Source: Chitinophaga pinensis (GTDB taxonomy: Bacteria; Bacteroidota; Bacteroidia; Chitinophagales; Chitinophagaceae). From it: 64,000 bases of DNA. A program made the translations under genes and the position numbers. The stretch covers positions 186,001 to 250,000 of the forward strand of contig NZ_VOHS01000002.1 in assembly GCF_007896845.1 (NCBI RefSeq), given 5' to 3'. The notes beneath the pieces are model-generated. The model searched no databases and was not told the DNA's origin. It worked only from the letters and a program-made list of their open reading frames with translations. Positions 9,139-17,825 of the stretch are shown here, piece by piece; position 1 is the first letter of the stretch; every line of letters begins with the position of its first letter.

Positions 9139-9153
9139 TAATCCTGAAGGATC

Positions 9154-9618
9154 ATGGAAAAAATTACTATCAGGGACGTACGAAAAGAAGATTGTCCGAG
9201 GATCATGGAGCTCATACAGGAGCTCGCAGTGTATGAAAAAGCACCTGACGCTGTTACCGTTACATTCGAAGAATTTGAAGCTGCCGGATTTGGTGAAAAT
9301 CCGGTATGGAAAGCATTTGCCGCCGTTCATACTGACAATGGAACTGAGACCATTGTCGGATTTGCCCTCTACTACATTCGTTACTCTACCTGGAAAGGCT
9401 GCCGTTTATATCTGGAAGATCTGGTTGTAACCGAAAGCTTCCGTGGAAAACGTATTGGCCATATGCTATTTGAAAGACTATTCGAAGAGGTAAAGGAAAA
9501 GAAGTTCAATGGCATCAACTGGCAGGTATTGGAATGGAATGAGCCGGCTATCAGGTTTTATAAGAAATTGAATGCCTCATTCGATCCTGAGTGGTGGAAT
9601 GCCAGCATAGATTTTTAA
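9154..9618 (+). CDS. GNAT-family N-acetyltransferase, diamine/spermidine acetyltransferase-like
   Basis: 154 residues. The whole protein is a single GNAT domain: MEKITIRDVRKEDCPRIMEL at the start, an acidic second helix, the acetyl-CoA loop in FRGKRIGHMLFERLFEE (about residues 95-111), and the C-terminal LEWNEPAIRFYKKL. The pattern (LEDLVVTESFRGKRIG, then W.VL.WN..AI.FY) resembles the SAT1/SAT2-like subgroup that acetylates polyamines or thialysine. Substrate is inferred only. Single gene, divergent from the dinB-like gene; its stop runs into an inverted-repeat element. Confidence 0.85.
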   Translation: MEKITIRDVRKEDCPRIMELIQELAVYEKAPDAVTVTFEEFEAAGFGENPVWKAFAAVHTDNGTETIVGFALYYIRYSTWKGCRLYLEDLVVTESFRGKRIGHMLFERLFEEVKEKKFNGINWQVLEWNEPAIRFYKKLNASFDPEWWNASIDF

Positions 9619-9696
9619 TCAGGAATTTGTCAATCAGGAATCAGGAATTATAATGCAGCTAAGATTGCTGCGGAGTAAATTCCTGACTCCTGATTG
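9617..9696. repeat. AATCAGGAATT-family inverted repeat, copy 1
   Basis: Arms CAATCAGGAATCAGGAATT (9631-9649) and AATTCCTGACTCCTGATTG (9678-9696) are complementary at 18 of 19 positions, around a 28-nt loop. An extra AATCAGGAATT lies at 9617-9627. Seen from the minus strand the element begins 15 nt after the fabD stop codon. Related copies lie at 17063-17111 and 61921-62042. Confidence 0.8.
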
Positions 9697-9711
9697 TTAA
9701 TTAATGATTTA

Positions 9712-10605
9712 TTAATTGATTCCGTTAACTACAGCATCCTTCTGGATTTTCACCACCAGACCCTGTAATACCTTACCCGGACCAACTTCTGTAAATGTTG
9801 TTGCACCATCAGCTACCATTGCCTGTACGGACTGTGTCCAGCGTACAGCACCTGTCAACTGATCGATCAGGTTCTGCTTGATTTCAGCAGGATCGTTTAC
9901 TGCTTTGGCAACCACGTTCTGGTATACCGGGCAGGATGGCTGACTGAAAGTTGTCTTATCGATAGCTGCTTTCAGCTCCTCTTTGGCAGGTGCCATCAGC
10001 GGAGAGTGGAATGCACCACCTACAGGCAATACCAATGCTCTTTTTGCACCGGCAGCTTTCATTCTCTCACAAGCCACCTCGATCCCTTTGATGGAACCGG
10101 AAATTACCAGCTGACCAGGACAGTTATAGTTAGCCGCAACCACTACCTCACCGGTTTCTGCGGTCACCGCAGCACTGATCTCTTCTACTTTCGCATCGTC
10201 CAGTGCCAGTACAGCCGCCATTGTGGATGGCTGCAGTTCACAGGCCTTCTGCATGGCCGTAGCACGGATAAATACCAGGCGTAAAGCATCCTCAAATGTG
10301 AGTGTACCATTTGCTACCAGAGCGGAAAATTCACCCAGTGAGTGACCTGCTACCATATCTGGTTGAGCTGCAGGCTCTGCACACAGGAAAGCGATCACAC
10401 TGTGCAGGAACACAGCAGGTTGTGTCACTTTGGTCTGTTTCAGGTCCTCTTCTGTACCGGTAAACATTACATCTGATATACGGAACCCTAATATCTCATT
10501 AGCTTTCTCGAAAAGCTCTTTTGCCTTTGGATTGCTATCGTACAGATTCTTGCCCATACCCGGGAACTGAGAACCCTGTCCTGGAAAAACGTAAGCGTGT
10601 TTCAT
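9712..10605 (-). CDS. fabD: Malonyl-CoA:ACP transacylase (FabD)
   Basis: Transfers malonyl from CoA to acyl carrier protein, making the extender for fatty-acid elongation. 297 residues. The N-terminal motif FPGQGSQFPGMG, the nucleophile Ser89 in AGHSLGEFSAL and the catalytic His200 in GGAFHSPLM are all present, as is the closing EVGPGKVLQGLV. It appears to be a single gene. An AATCAGGAATT inverted repeat lies immediately downstream. Confidence 0.96.
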   Translation of the reverse strand: MKHAYVFPGQGSQFPGMGKNLYDSNPKAKELFEKANEILGFRISDVMFTGTEEDLKQTKVTQPAVFLHSVIAFLCAEPAAQPDMVAGHSLGEFSALVANGTLTFEDALRLVFIRATAMQKACELQPSTMAAVLALDDAKVEEISAAVTAETGEVVVAANYNCPGQLVISGSIKGIEVACERMKAAGAKRALVLPVGGAFHSPLMAPAKEELKAAIDKTTFSQPSCPVYQNVVAKAVNDPAEIKQNLIDQLTGAVRWTQSVQAMVADGATTFTEVGPGKVLQGLVVKIQKDAVVNGIN

Positions 10606-10835
10606 CTGATTTGGTTTACAATGACCTGACTCCCATATGCATTATTATTAATACATATATCTTGGTCATTGGATTGCAAATATTCATACTCTTTATGATA
10701 TATCAAAATTCCGGGCTCAAAAGCAGCTATTATTAACATCGGTTCAGTAAATTGCATCTACTTGCCCCTACCATCCCTACTCCTGCACTGTTCGCTTATC
10801 ATCTTAAGGAAAAATGCTATTTAAAAAGGATTAAA

Positions 10836-11282
10836 ATGACTGAGACCATGATTACAGGAAATGATTACAGCATTATTTCGAACAAAGGGTTTGACGAGTT
10901 CTTTTCGTCTTTCGTTGATGATCTGAAAATAAACGACAGACAATTGATCGTCGAAGAAATAGCTGCCATTGAAGAGGAAGTCTACGAATACTTTCTGGCT
11001 AAAGACAGACAGACGTACGACGATTATGAACAACACGGCTATGTCACCAATGAACATGGCGAAGGTTGTTTCAGCATCATTGCCCGCAGGGTCAATAACC
11101 TGGAGTATAAAATGGAGATTATGAATAAAGCAGAAGAGGAAGTTGAAGAAGCCATAGATCCTTATCCGGCCGTACTCATACTGCACGATACATGGAACTA
11201 TACACTGGTATTACCTGCTGCTATCGAAGACAGTACCTATTGCCAGCTGGTCTACGAAAAAGCAATCAAGGCATTGAAATAA
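10836..11282 (+). CDS. Conserved hypothetical acidic protein
   Basis: 148 residues from the ATG at 10836 (MTETMITGNDY). An upstream ATG at 10752 would add 28 residues of unlikely sequence. The protein is acidic and mostly helical, with no signal peptide, membrane segment or motif I recognise. Notable stretches are QLIVEEIAAIEEEVYEYF and a tyrosine- and glutamate-rich middle. It is a single cytoplasmic gene between fabD (divergent) and folE (convergent), followed by a shared terminator. Codon usage is like its neighbours, so it looks like a real gene of unknown function. Confidence 0.65.
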   Translation: MTETMITGNDYSIISNKGFDEFFSSFVDDLKINDRQLIVEEIAAIEEEVYEYFLAKDRQTYDDYEQHGYVTNEHGEGCFSIIARRVNNLEYKMEIMNKAEEEVEEAIDPYPAVLILHDTWNYTLVLPAAIEDSTYCQLVYEKAIKALK

Positions 11283-11302
11283 CACGTCTGCATAATAAGA
11301 AA

Positions 11303-11340
11303 AGCGCCCGACTACTGCCAGGCGCTCTTCTGTTTTTATT
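11303..11340. terminator. Bidirectional terminator between the hypothetical gene and folE
   Basis: Stem AGCGCC (11303-11308) / GGCGCT (11321-11326), followed on the plus strand by CTTCTGTTTTTATT and on the minus strand by TTTTCTTATT. It serves the convergent genes on both sides. Confidence 0.75.
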
Positions 11341-11352
11341 ATAGCAAGAATA

Positions 11353-11940
11353 TTATTTCGTAATCAAACGCATAAACTCGTTTCTGGTTCTGCCGTCTTC
11401 AAACTGACCGGAGAAAGCAGAAGTAGTAGTAACGGAGTTCTGCTTCTGTACACCACGCATCATCATACAAAGATGTTGCGCTTCAATCACGACCCCTACA
11501 CCCAGCGGTTGCAATGTCTCCTGAATCGCGTCCAGTATCTGATGCGTCAGACGTTCCTGCACCTGCAATCTGCGGGCAAATACGTCTACCACACGCGCCA
11601 ATTTACTCAGACCGGTGATATATCCATTCGGTATATATGCGATATGTGCTTTACCAAAGAATGGCAGCATATGATGCTCGCATAAAGAATATAATTCTAT
11701 ATCCTTTACAATCACCATCTCACTATATGCTTCAGTAAATTTAGCACCTTCAAGGATTGCTTTCGCATCCATCTGATAGCCTTCAGTAAGAAACTGCATA
11801 GCTTTGGCAACCCGCTCCGGCGTCTTTTGTAAGCCTTCTCTCTCTACATCTTCGCCTAATAACTCTATGCTGCTCTTGTAATGTTGAATAAGGTCATTAG
11901 TTACCTTTTCATCATACGTTTCGATCTTATTATAAGCCAT
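11353..11940 (-). CDS. folE: GTP cyclohydrolase I (FolE)
   Basis: Converts GTP to 7,8-dihydroneopterin triphosphate, the entry to folate, biopterin and queuosine-type pterins. 195 residues. Zinc ligands Cys87 and His90 ([10 protein letters not shown]) and Cys158 ([10 protein letters not shown]) are present, as are [23 protein letters not shown] and the N-terminal [10 protein letters not shown]. It lies 75 nt downstream of the 6-pyruvoyl-tetrahydropterin-synthase-like gene in the same direction, so the two probably form an operon that makes and uses dihydroneopterin triphosphate. Confidence 0.96.
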   Translation of the reverse strand: MAYNKIETYDEKVTNDLIQHYKSSIELLGEDVEREGLQKTPERVAKAMQFLTEGYQMDAKAILEGAKFTEAYSEMVIVKDIELYSLCEHHMLPFFGKAHIAYIPNGYITGLSKLARVVDVFARRLQVQERLTHQILDAIQETLQPLGVGVVIEAQHLCMMMRGVQKQNSVTTTSAFSGQFEDGRTRNEFMRLITK

Positions 11941-12015
11941 TTCTATAATTAACTTAATCTGATAATCAACATTTCTGAATGCCCGTGCAGGGTATGGGAT
12001 ACTTGCTACCGCAAC

Positions 12016-12429
12016 TTATTTTACGCCGAAATATTCCACGTAGATGCGGGGCGTCTCATATAACTTGATACAATGCAGCTGCACACCTTCCGGTAAATGT
12101 GGTGTCAGCTGGTCCCAGATGCCAATCGCCAGATTTTCAGCAGAAGTAAATTTACCCACCATGAAATCCACGTCCATATTCAGATTACGGTGGTCTATTT
12201 TCTCTACAATAAAGTCCTTGATAAGAACGCCCAGCGTTTTTGCGTTGAAGACGAATCCGGTTTCCGGATCAGGTGTACCTTTTACAGTTACGTGTAATTC
12301 GTAATTATGACCGTGCCAGTTTTCATTAGCACATTTGCCAAACACCTCCTCGTTCTTTTCCTTACTCCAAGCGGGATTGGATAACTTATGCGCCGCATTG
12401 AAGTTCTCCACACGCGTTAAATAGATCAT
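12016..12429 (-). CDS. 6-pyruvoyl-tetrahydropterin synthase / QueD family enzyme
   Basis: 137 residues, one T-fold domain. Zinc-binding His14 (FNAAHKL), His39 and His41 (WHGHNYEL), and catalytic Cys33 are visible. The spacing from Cys to HGH is C-x5-HGHNY, as in animal 6-pyruvoyl-tetrahydropterin synthase, whereas E. coli QueD has C-x3-HGH. Together with folE next door this favours a pterin product such as tetrahydrobiopterin, but a role in queuosine synthesis cannot be excluded. No other queuosine gene is in the window. The start is fixed by a good -7 promoter element 20 nt upstream. Confidence 0.88.
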   Translation of the reverse strand: MIYLTRVENFNAAHKLSNPAWSKEKNEEVFGKCANENWHGHNYELHVTVKGTPDPETGFVFNAKTLGVLIKDFIVEKIDHRNLNMDVDFMVGKFTSAENLAIGIWDQLTPHLPEGVQLHCIKLYETPRIYVEYFGVK

Positions 12430-12449
12430 TATTAACTCTATATTTTTCG

Positions 12450-12457
12450 CAAAGTTA
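12450..12457 (-). promoter_or_regulatory. -7 promoter element of the pterin synthase-folE operon
   Basis: Minus-strand TAACTTTG, an exact TAnnTTTG match, 20 nt before the ATG. The back-to-back plus-strand element at 12497-12504 drives mqnB. Confidence 0.5.
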
Positions 12458-12496
12458 CAATAATTCGATCATAGTCGATCGCTGCACCAAAAGCCC

Positions 12497-12504
12497 TACC
12501 TTTG
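12497..12504 (+). promoter_or_regulatory. -7 promoter element of mqnB, suggesting a leaderless transcript
   Basis: TACCTTTG ends only 4 nt before the mqnB ATG at 12509. With transcription starting several nt after the motif, the mRNA would begin at or next to the ATG. Confidence 0.5.
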
Positions 12505-12508
12505 CAAC

Positions 12509-13159
12509 ATGAAAATTTTGGTCATCGCTGCCACTCCCTTTGAAATCCAACCACTTATAGATCATCTGGCTGGTCGCCAATACCAGAATTGCCAGATAAG
12601 CACGCTCGTTTGCGGTATCGGTATGATGCACACTGCCTACCAGCTGGGCCGGTATTTTGCCACCAGCAAGCCTGATCTTGTGATACAGGCAGGTATTGCC
12701 GGCTGCTTTGATCATTCGTGGGAAATGGGAAAAGTAGTGATTATTGACCGCGAACAGCTGGGTGACATGGGCGTAGAAGATGATCAGGCTTACAAAGATC
12801 TGTTCGATATACAGCTCTGGCAGCCAGATCAGGCACCTTTTACCAACCGTCAGTTAATCAATACTTTCGCTGGCGTTCCTGCTCTTCCTGAACTGCCGAA
12901 GGCAGCAGGTGTCACGATTAACACCGTAAGTGGCAGTGAACGTACACGTCAGCTGTTGCTCGACAAGTATGCACCAGCAGTAGAAAGTATGGAGGGCGCC
13001 GCTTTTCACTATGCCTGTCTGCAGGAAAAAATACCTTTTTTCCAGCTGCGCAGCATCTCCAACTATGTGGAGGTGAGAGACAAAAGCAAATGGAAAATAC
13101 CATTGGCTATACAAGTATTGAATGATGCATTGATTAAATATATTGAACGATGGAACTAA
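12509..13159 (+). CDS. mqnB: Futalosine hydrolase (MqnB)
   Basis: Hydrolyses futalosine to dehypoxanthine futalosine in the alternative (futalosine) route to menaquinone. 216 residues, nucleoside phosphorylase/MTAN fold: MKILVIAATPFEIQP at the start, the substrate loop VCGIGMMHTAYQLG, VIQAGIAGCFD, ESMEGAAFHYAC, and the family-typical SISNYVEVRDKSKW near the C-terminus. It overlaps the start of mqnD by 10 nt, so the two are translationally coupled. The downstream pathway partner and the pairing make the assignment firm. Confidence 0.93.
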   Translation: MKILVIAATPFEIQPLIDHLAGRQYQNCQISTLVCGIGMMHTAYQLGRYFATSKPDLVIQAGIAGCFDHSWEMGKVVIIDREQLGDMGVEDDQAYKDLFDIQLWQPDQAPFTNRQLINTFAGVPALPELPKAAGVTINTVSGSERTRQLLLDKYAPAVESMEGAAFHYACLQEKIPFFQLRSISNYVEVRDKSKWKIPLAIQVLNDALIKYIERWN

Positions 13160-13935
13160 CACTGGGATTCTCACCGTGCCCGAATGATACTTTCATTTTC
13201 GATGCGATGGTGAACAATAAAATTGACACAAAAGGCTTAACGTTCAACACACAACTGGAAGATGTTGAGACGCTGAACAAATGGGCCATGCAGGGTAGAC
13301 TGGCAATTACAAAACTGAGCTTCGGCGTTTATCAGAAGGTAAAAGATCAGTATGAACTGCTCAACAGCGGTAGTGCGCTTGGAAGAGGTTGCGGACCACT
13401 GCTGATTGCCAAAAAAGATATTCCGCAGGAAGAAATCAAAAACTGCAAAATCGCTATTCCCGGCGAAAACACAACAGCTAATCTGCTCTTCTCTATCGCA
13501 TTTCCTGAAGCGAAGAACAAAGAAGTACTGTTATTTTCAGACATCGAAAATGCAGTACTGGATGGCAGAGTAGATGCAGGTGTGATCATTCATGAAAACA
13601 GATTCACTTATCAGCAACGAGGTCTTGTAAAGATCATCGATCTTGGTGAATACTGGGAAAGTACAACCGGCAGCCCTATTCCATTAGGAGGTATCTTCAT
13701 CCGCAAAGACATCCCTGATCATATCAAACAGGAAATAGATCAGCTGATTCATGATAGCTTACAATATTCTTTCAAACATTATCCGCAGTTGTCGTCTTAT
13801 GTTACCGCACATGCACAGGAAATGGATGAAAAAGTGATGCGTCAGCATATCGATCTTTATGTAAATGATTTCAGTCTCGGACTGGGAGAAACAGGTAAAG
13901 CAGCAGTGGACAGACTCATGTCTGTATATGCATAA
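13150..13935 (+). CDS. mqnD: 1,4-dihydroxy-6-naphthoate synthase (MqnD)
   Basis: Converts cyclic dehypoxanthinyl futalosine to 1,4-dihydroxy-6-naphthoate in menaquinone synthesis. 261 residues with a periplasmic-binding-protein-like fold. Starts LGFSPCPNDTFIFDAMV; KLSFGVYQKV, LGRGCGPLLIAKK and the ligand loop STTGSPIPLGGIFIRKD all fit the family. Overlaps mqnB by 10 nt. mqnA, mqnC and mqnE are not in the window. The gene ends at a bidirectional terminator. Confidence 0.95.
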   Translation: MELTLGFSPCPNDTFIFDAMVNNKIDTKGLTFNTQLEDVETLNKWAMQGRLAITKLSFGVYQKVKDQYELLNSGSALGRGCGPLLIAKKDIPQEEIKNCKIAIPGENTTANLLFSIAFPEAKNKEVLLFSDIENAVLDGRVDAGVIIHENRFTYQQRGLVKIIDLGEYWESTTGSPIPLGGIFIRKDIPDHIKQEIDQLIHDSLQYSFKHYPQLSSYVTAHAQEMDEKVMRQHIDLYVNDFSLGLGETGKAAVDRLMSVYA

Positions 13936-13959
13936 ACGTTAGTATTGTCTCATGACATA

Positions 13960-13999
13960 AAAAGAGTCCCACAGATGATGAAATCTATGGGACTCTTTT
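13960..13999. terminator. Bidirectional terminator between mqnD and the photolyase gene
   Basis: Long stem AAAAGAGTCCCAcAGAT / ATCTaTGGGACTCTTTT with one mismatch, flanked by A and T tracts that can act in either direction for the convergent genes. Confidence 0.88.
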
Positions 14000-14043
14000 G
14001 CGTCTTAATGGTATGTAAAGGCGGGCTTCTTATTACGTTGACC

Positions 14044-15372
14044 CTATGAAGCCAAAGCTGCTTTATAAACTTCTAATACTCTCTTTCGCGCCTGTTCGTG
14101 TACCACCATTGGTTTTACGTATGTCAGTTCCTCAAACTCAGGGACCCATTTCCTGATGTATTGAAAATCAGGATCAAATTTCTGTGTCTGTAAAGTAGGA
14201 TTAAACACACGGAAATAAGGTGCTGCATCGCAACCACAACCTGCTGCCCACTGCCAGTTACCATTATTGGCAGCAAGGTCATAATCGAGTAGTTTCTTCG
14301 CGAAATAAGCTTCTCCCCAACGCCAGTCTATCAACAGATGTTTCGTGAGGAAACTGGCTGTGATCATACGCACACGGTTGTGCATAAAACCAGTGGTATT
14401 CAGTTCCCGCATACCGGCATCCACAATCGGATAGCCTGTTTCTCCGTCACACCAGCGCTGAAACTCTTTTTCATTATTCCGCCATTGAATGTTGTCGTAT
14501 TCACGACGGAAAGCCTGTGTGACTACATGTGGAAAATGCCAGATGATCATCTGAAAGAAATCACGCCATATCAGTTCTCCGAGATAAGTTTCATTCAGGG
14601 TATTCGCACGATCTGCCAGTTCACGGACACTGATAGTACCAAAACGCAGATGTATACCCAGATGTGAAGTACCTTCTATGCCCGGAATATCGCGTGTTTT
14701 GTCGTAATTTTTGATGATACTGTCTTTTACCTTCACAGGTGGAAAGCCCCTGAATCCGGCCTGAAATCCAAGCGCGCGCAAACTGGGAATTTTCTTTACT
14801 TTTTGTTTGTAAAAGTTCCTGAAGTACTTTTCAACAGGATAAGGTTTTAAGTAAAAATCAGTCAACAGACTTTTCCATTTTTTACTGTAAGGAGTAAATA
14901 CCGTATATGGCTGACCGTTATCTTTCAATACCTCTGAAGGACCAAATATCACCTGATCTTTGTAGAGATGAAAGTGGATGTTTTTTGCCTTCAGCATCTT
15001 TGCGATGTCGTTGTCGCGTTTTACTCCATAAGGCTCATAATCGATGTTGGTAAAAACTGCCTGTACATCATACTCTTTGGTATAATGTTCAAATGCCTGC
15101 TGTGGCGTACCATAAAATACGTCCAGCGTGCTGCCCAGTTTACTGAGCTTTTCCTGCAGATCTTCCAGTACATCATGAATGAATGTGACACGTCTGTCGT
15201 GTTTATCATCCAGATCATTCAGAATATTGGTGTCAAATACAAACACCGGTACTACAGGATTCCCTGATTTCAACGCATGGTATAATGCTGCATGATCAAG
15301 CAAACGCAGATCACGCCGCAACCAGCATAAATTTACAGTTGGAGGCATAAAGGTGGTTAGTTTTGCATTCAC
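14044..15372 (-). CDS. phrB: Deoxyribodipyrimidine photolyase (cryptochrome/photolyase family)
   Basis: Repairs cyclobutane pyrimidine dimers with blue light using FAD. 442 residues. The N-terminal antenna-binding Rossmann domain starts VNLCWLRRDLRLLDHAALYH. The C-terminal FAD domain includes GTSHLGIHLRFGTISVREL, ELIWRDFFQMI, GYPIVDAGMRELNTTGFMHNR and ANNGNWQWAAGCGCDAAPYF. The tryptophans of the usual electron-transfer chain appear present (RWCDGETG, DWRWGEAYF, NWQWAAG). Class I CPD photolyase is the likeliest role; a cryptochrome sensor function cannot be excluded from sequence. Single gene. Confidence 0.93.
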   Translation of the reverse strand: MNAKLTTFMPPTVNLCWLRRDLRLLDHAALYHALKSGNPVVPVFVFDTNILNDLDDKHDRRVTFIHDVLEDLQEKLSKLGSTLDVFYGTPQQAFEHYTKEYDVQAVFTNIDYEPYGVKRDNDIAKMLKAKNIHFHLYKDQVIFGPSEVLKDNGQPYTVFTPYSKKWKSLLTDFYLKPYPVEKYFRNFYKQKVKKIPSLRALGFQAGFRGFPPVKVKDSIIKNYDKTRDIPGIEGTSHLGIHLRFGTISVRELADRANTLNETYLGELIWRDFFQMIIWHFPHVVTQAFRREYDNIQWRNNEKEFQRWCDGETGYPIVDAGMRELNTTGFMHNRVRMITASFLTKHLLIDWRWGEAYFAKKLLDYDLAANNGNWQWAAGCGCDAAPYFRVFNPTLQTQKFDPDFQYIRKWVPEFEELTYVKPMVVHEQARKRVLEVYKAALAS

Positions 15373-15501
15373 GTTAATTAGCTAGTAAGCAATCTCGGCA
15401 CCAAGATAAATTGGAAAAATATAAAATAGTGTCGCTAAAAATGTGCCACTGCCATGCGGTTTCAGGCTTAAGTTGTATTTATGATAGTAATTGTCCCGGA
15501 T

Positions 15502-16347
15502 TTATAATCCTTCATGTATGAGTTCATGTAGTATCACTGCAGTAGCATTGCCATAACTACTGTCACGGAATGAGCTGACCCATCTGATACCAGTCACTGC
15601 ATTCGTAAGGAATATCTCATCTGCATTCTCCAGATCCGCTACAGTAATGGGATTTTCTGACACAGTAAATGGAAGTTCCATCCGTAACAGCTGTTTACGC
15701 ATCACGCCACATACCCCTCCTTCTGATAACGGAGGTGTAATAATTTGCCGTCCATGTACAATAAAAAGATTTGCAATGGTAGTATCTGCTACCCTGCCGC
15801 AAGGGTTCAGCAACACTGCTTCATTAATGCGGTGTTGTTTGGCATACATGGCAGCCATTACATACGGCAGACAATTATTAGACTTGATGGAAGAATATTT
15901 ATCGCTCGACTTTCTGACATCCGGAAAGATATCCAGTACCAGTCCTGTTGTATTTAATTCCAGTACCTGACGATTCAATTCCCAACTCTGAATAATGAAG
16001 TTAGGCAGGTTGTTGACAGGATCGTACAAACCACCGTCTGAACGGAATACCGTCAGCCTTACCCTTGCCAGCCGCTCATTGCCATTACGCACACAGAGCT
16101 CTGTAATCAGTCTGATGAAATATGCTTTTGTGAAATGCTGGGGAACATCAAAATGCAGCAGATGCATACTGGCCATGAGTCTTTCGAAGTGCAGATCTGC
16201 CAGCAGGACCCGTCCCTGATACACCCGCATGGTCTCAAAACAACCATCTCCATAGCGGAAGGAACGGTTGTCGGCCGTTAATATAGGTTCGGACGCCCCA
16301 ATAAATTTACCGTTATAACATAGAAACCCCGATTGCACTTCGAACAC
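15502..16347 (-). CDS. Class IV aminotransferase, probable aminodeoxychorismate lyase (PabC-like)
   Basis: A PLP enzyme of fold type IV, 281 residues. The PLP lysine is Lys155 in SSIKSNNCLPYVMA. FRYGDGCFETMRVYQGRV near residue 30, NEAVLLNPCGRVADTTIANLF and EGGVCGVMRKQLL are all typical. The family includes PabC (4-aminobenzoate for folate), branched-chain aminotransferase and D-amino-acid aminotransferase. The short length and GDGxFETxR motif favour PabC, but substrate cannot be fixed without pabA/pabB nearby. Isolated gene with a long non-coding region upstream. Confidence 0.82.
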   Translation of the reverse strand: MFEVQSGFLCYNGKFIGASEPILTADNRSFRYGDGCFETMRVYQGRVLLADLHFERLMASMHLLHFDVPQHFTKAYFIRLITELCVRNGNERLARVRLTVFRSDGGLYDPVNNLPNFIIQSWELNRQVLELNTTGLVLDIFPDVRKSSDKYSSIKSNNCLPYVMAAMYAKQHRINEAVLLNPCGRVADTTIANLFIVHGRQIITPPLSEGGVCGVMRKQLLRMELPFTVSENPITVADLENADEIFLTNAVTGIRWVSSFRDSSYGNATAVILHELIHEGL

Positions 16348-16403
16348 TTTAGCGTTAATTGGACTGTTAAGTTACGGAAATTTCATGGGGTAAAAATGGG
16401 TAG

Positions 16404-16443
16404 CGGTTACCCGGCATAAAACCGGATAACCGTCTTTTTTTCA
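16404..16443 (+). terminator. Orphan terminator-like hairpin
   Basis: Stem CGGTTACCCGG (16404-16414) / CCGGATAACCG (16422-16432), one mismatch, 7-nt loop, then T-C-T7. It has the form of a plus-strand rho-independent terminator, but no plus-strand gene lies upstream after mqnD ends at 13935. It may close an unannotated short or antisense transcript. Confidence 0.5.
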
Positions 16444-17062
16444 CATAGGACAGGGGTCCTTCCCGGCCCTGTGCCCGGACGAACGCCTGCTATGACAATA
16501 ACCCTGTAATAAAGCTGTTGATGACACGATATCCGCACCGGATCTGCATACGCAAGGATAGCCCTCAGGCTGATGCGCACAGCTACATGTTAAACAGTAT
16601 TACTTGATAAAATAAACAGTATAGGATAAATAGGACACGACGAACAGTCACATGACATGAACATATATACTTCTTGCATATATAAGTCCAAACTGATAAC
16701 TATTCAATAATTTCTTTCCTATTTTAAATTAGGTACATACGTGGTAACTCGATTTATAGTGTTGCTTGATTCTCTTTAGTTCACAGACAATAAACAATGC
16801 TTGCGCATTGTACGATTTATTTATTTTGGTTTACTACAGAAGAACTTTTTTCTCTGTTTACGCTAATAGTTAGAATGCCGTTTCTGTTTTACTCTCAACA
16901 ATTGCTGCTCTCGTTACTAACAATTGTTGACTCAGCAAAGATGCTGAATTAGTTTTATTATACAATAGCAAGTTAAGGGTATTGCAAATATGAGGGATAA
17001 TACTTATGAAGATTAAAAAAATTTGGTAACAACGTTTATTCAATTACGAATTAACCGTCATG
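16444..17062. other. Non-coding AT-rich region with several hairpins
   Basis: No credible protein gene in either strand. It contains a hairpin ACAATGC/GCATTGT (near 16793-16810), an inverted repeat CAACAATTG/CAATTGTTG (near 16897-16929) followed by TCAGCA/TGCTGA, and a CATATATA direct repeat near 16661 and 16678. I do not recognise tmRNA, RNase P, SRP RNA or a tRNA here. It could hold an RNA or be decayed sequence. Confidence 0.4.
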
Positions 17063-17111
17063 AATCAGGAATTTACGCCACGACAATCTTCACCGCATGT
17101 AATTCCTGATT
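17063..17111. repeat. AATCAGGAATT-family inverted repeat, copy 2
   Basis: Perfect 11-bp arms AATCAGGAATT (17063-17073) and AATTCCTGATT (17101-17111), 27-nt loop. It begins 15 nt after the scoB stop on the minus strand. Confidence 0.8.
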
Positions 17112-17126
17112 TCTGATTGTTAATTC

Positions 17127-17786
17127 CTAATTCAGTTTCATTTCCGGTATATCCCCTTCCACAACAAGTCTTCCCGCCGTTTTTGCTATGATCTCCTCCA
17201 CACTGACACCCGGTGCACGCTCCAGTAAACGGAAGCCTGCAGGTGTAATATCGAGTACAGCCAATTCCGTTACCACCTTTTTCACACAAGACACGCCTGT
17301 CAGAGGTAACGTACACGTTGGTAGTAATTTACTCTCTCCTTTCGGGTTCGTATGCATCATGGCAACGATAATATTTTTTGCAGCAGCTACGAGATCCATT
17401 GCACCACCCATTCCTTTCACCATCTTACCTGGTATCTTCCAGTTGGCGATATCGCCTGTATCAGATACCTCCATAGCGCCCAATACAGTCAGATCTACCT
17501 TGCCGGCCCTGATCATACCAAAGCTCTCCGCTGAGTCAAAAAATACGCCTCCCGGCAGCACAGTAACTGTTTCCTTCCCGGCATTGATCAGATCAGGATC
17601 TATATCATGTTCTTCCGGGTAAGGTCCCATGCCCAGCAATCCATTTTCAGATTGCAGCATGATAGATATATCCGCTGGAATAAAGTTCGCAACAAGTGTA
17701 GGAATGCCTATTCCAAGGTTCACATACATTCCATCGCGCAGTTCCTGCGCTATTCTTTTGGCGATGCCATATTTATCTAAAGACAT
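17127..17786 (-). CDS. scoB: 3-oxoacid CoA-transferase subunit B
   Basis: Beta subunit of a succinyl-CoA:3-ketoacid (or acetate/acetoacetate) CoA-transferase, which activates acetoacetate or related acids. 219 residues from the ATG at 17786 ([16 protein letters not shown]). A start 11 codons upstream exists but adds atypical residues. The catalytic Glu47 sits in [25 protein letters not shown] and GMGGAMDLV are family motifs. It follows scoA by 39 nt. Exact substrate is not determinable from sequence. Confidence 0.92.
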   Translation of the reverse strand: MSLDKYGIAKRIAQELRDGMYVNLGIGIPTLVANFIPADISIMLQSENGLLGMGPYPEEHDIDPDLINAGKETVTVLPGGVFFDSAESFGMIRAGKVDLTVLGAMEVSDTGDIANWKIPGKMVKGMGGAMDLVAAAKNIIVAMMHTNPKGESKLLPTCTLPLTGVSCVKKVVTELAVLDITPAGFRLLERAPGVSVEEIIAKTAGRLVVEGDIPEMKLN

Positions 17787-17825
17787 ATTGATTCTCCGGT
17801 TTGAGGTTGCAGTAAACAAAAGGGA

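Noticed and set aside
16444..17062. tmRNA, RNase P or SRP RNA in the long gap
   Set aside because: None of the conserved core sequences of these RNAs could be found on either strand.
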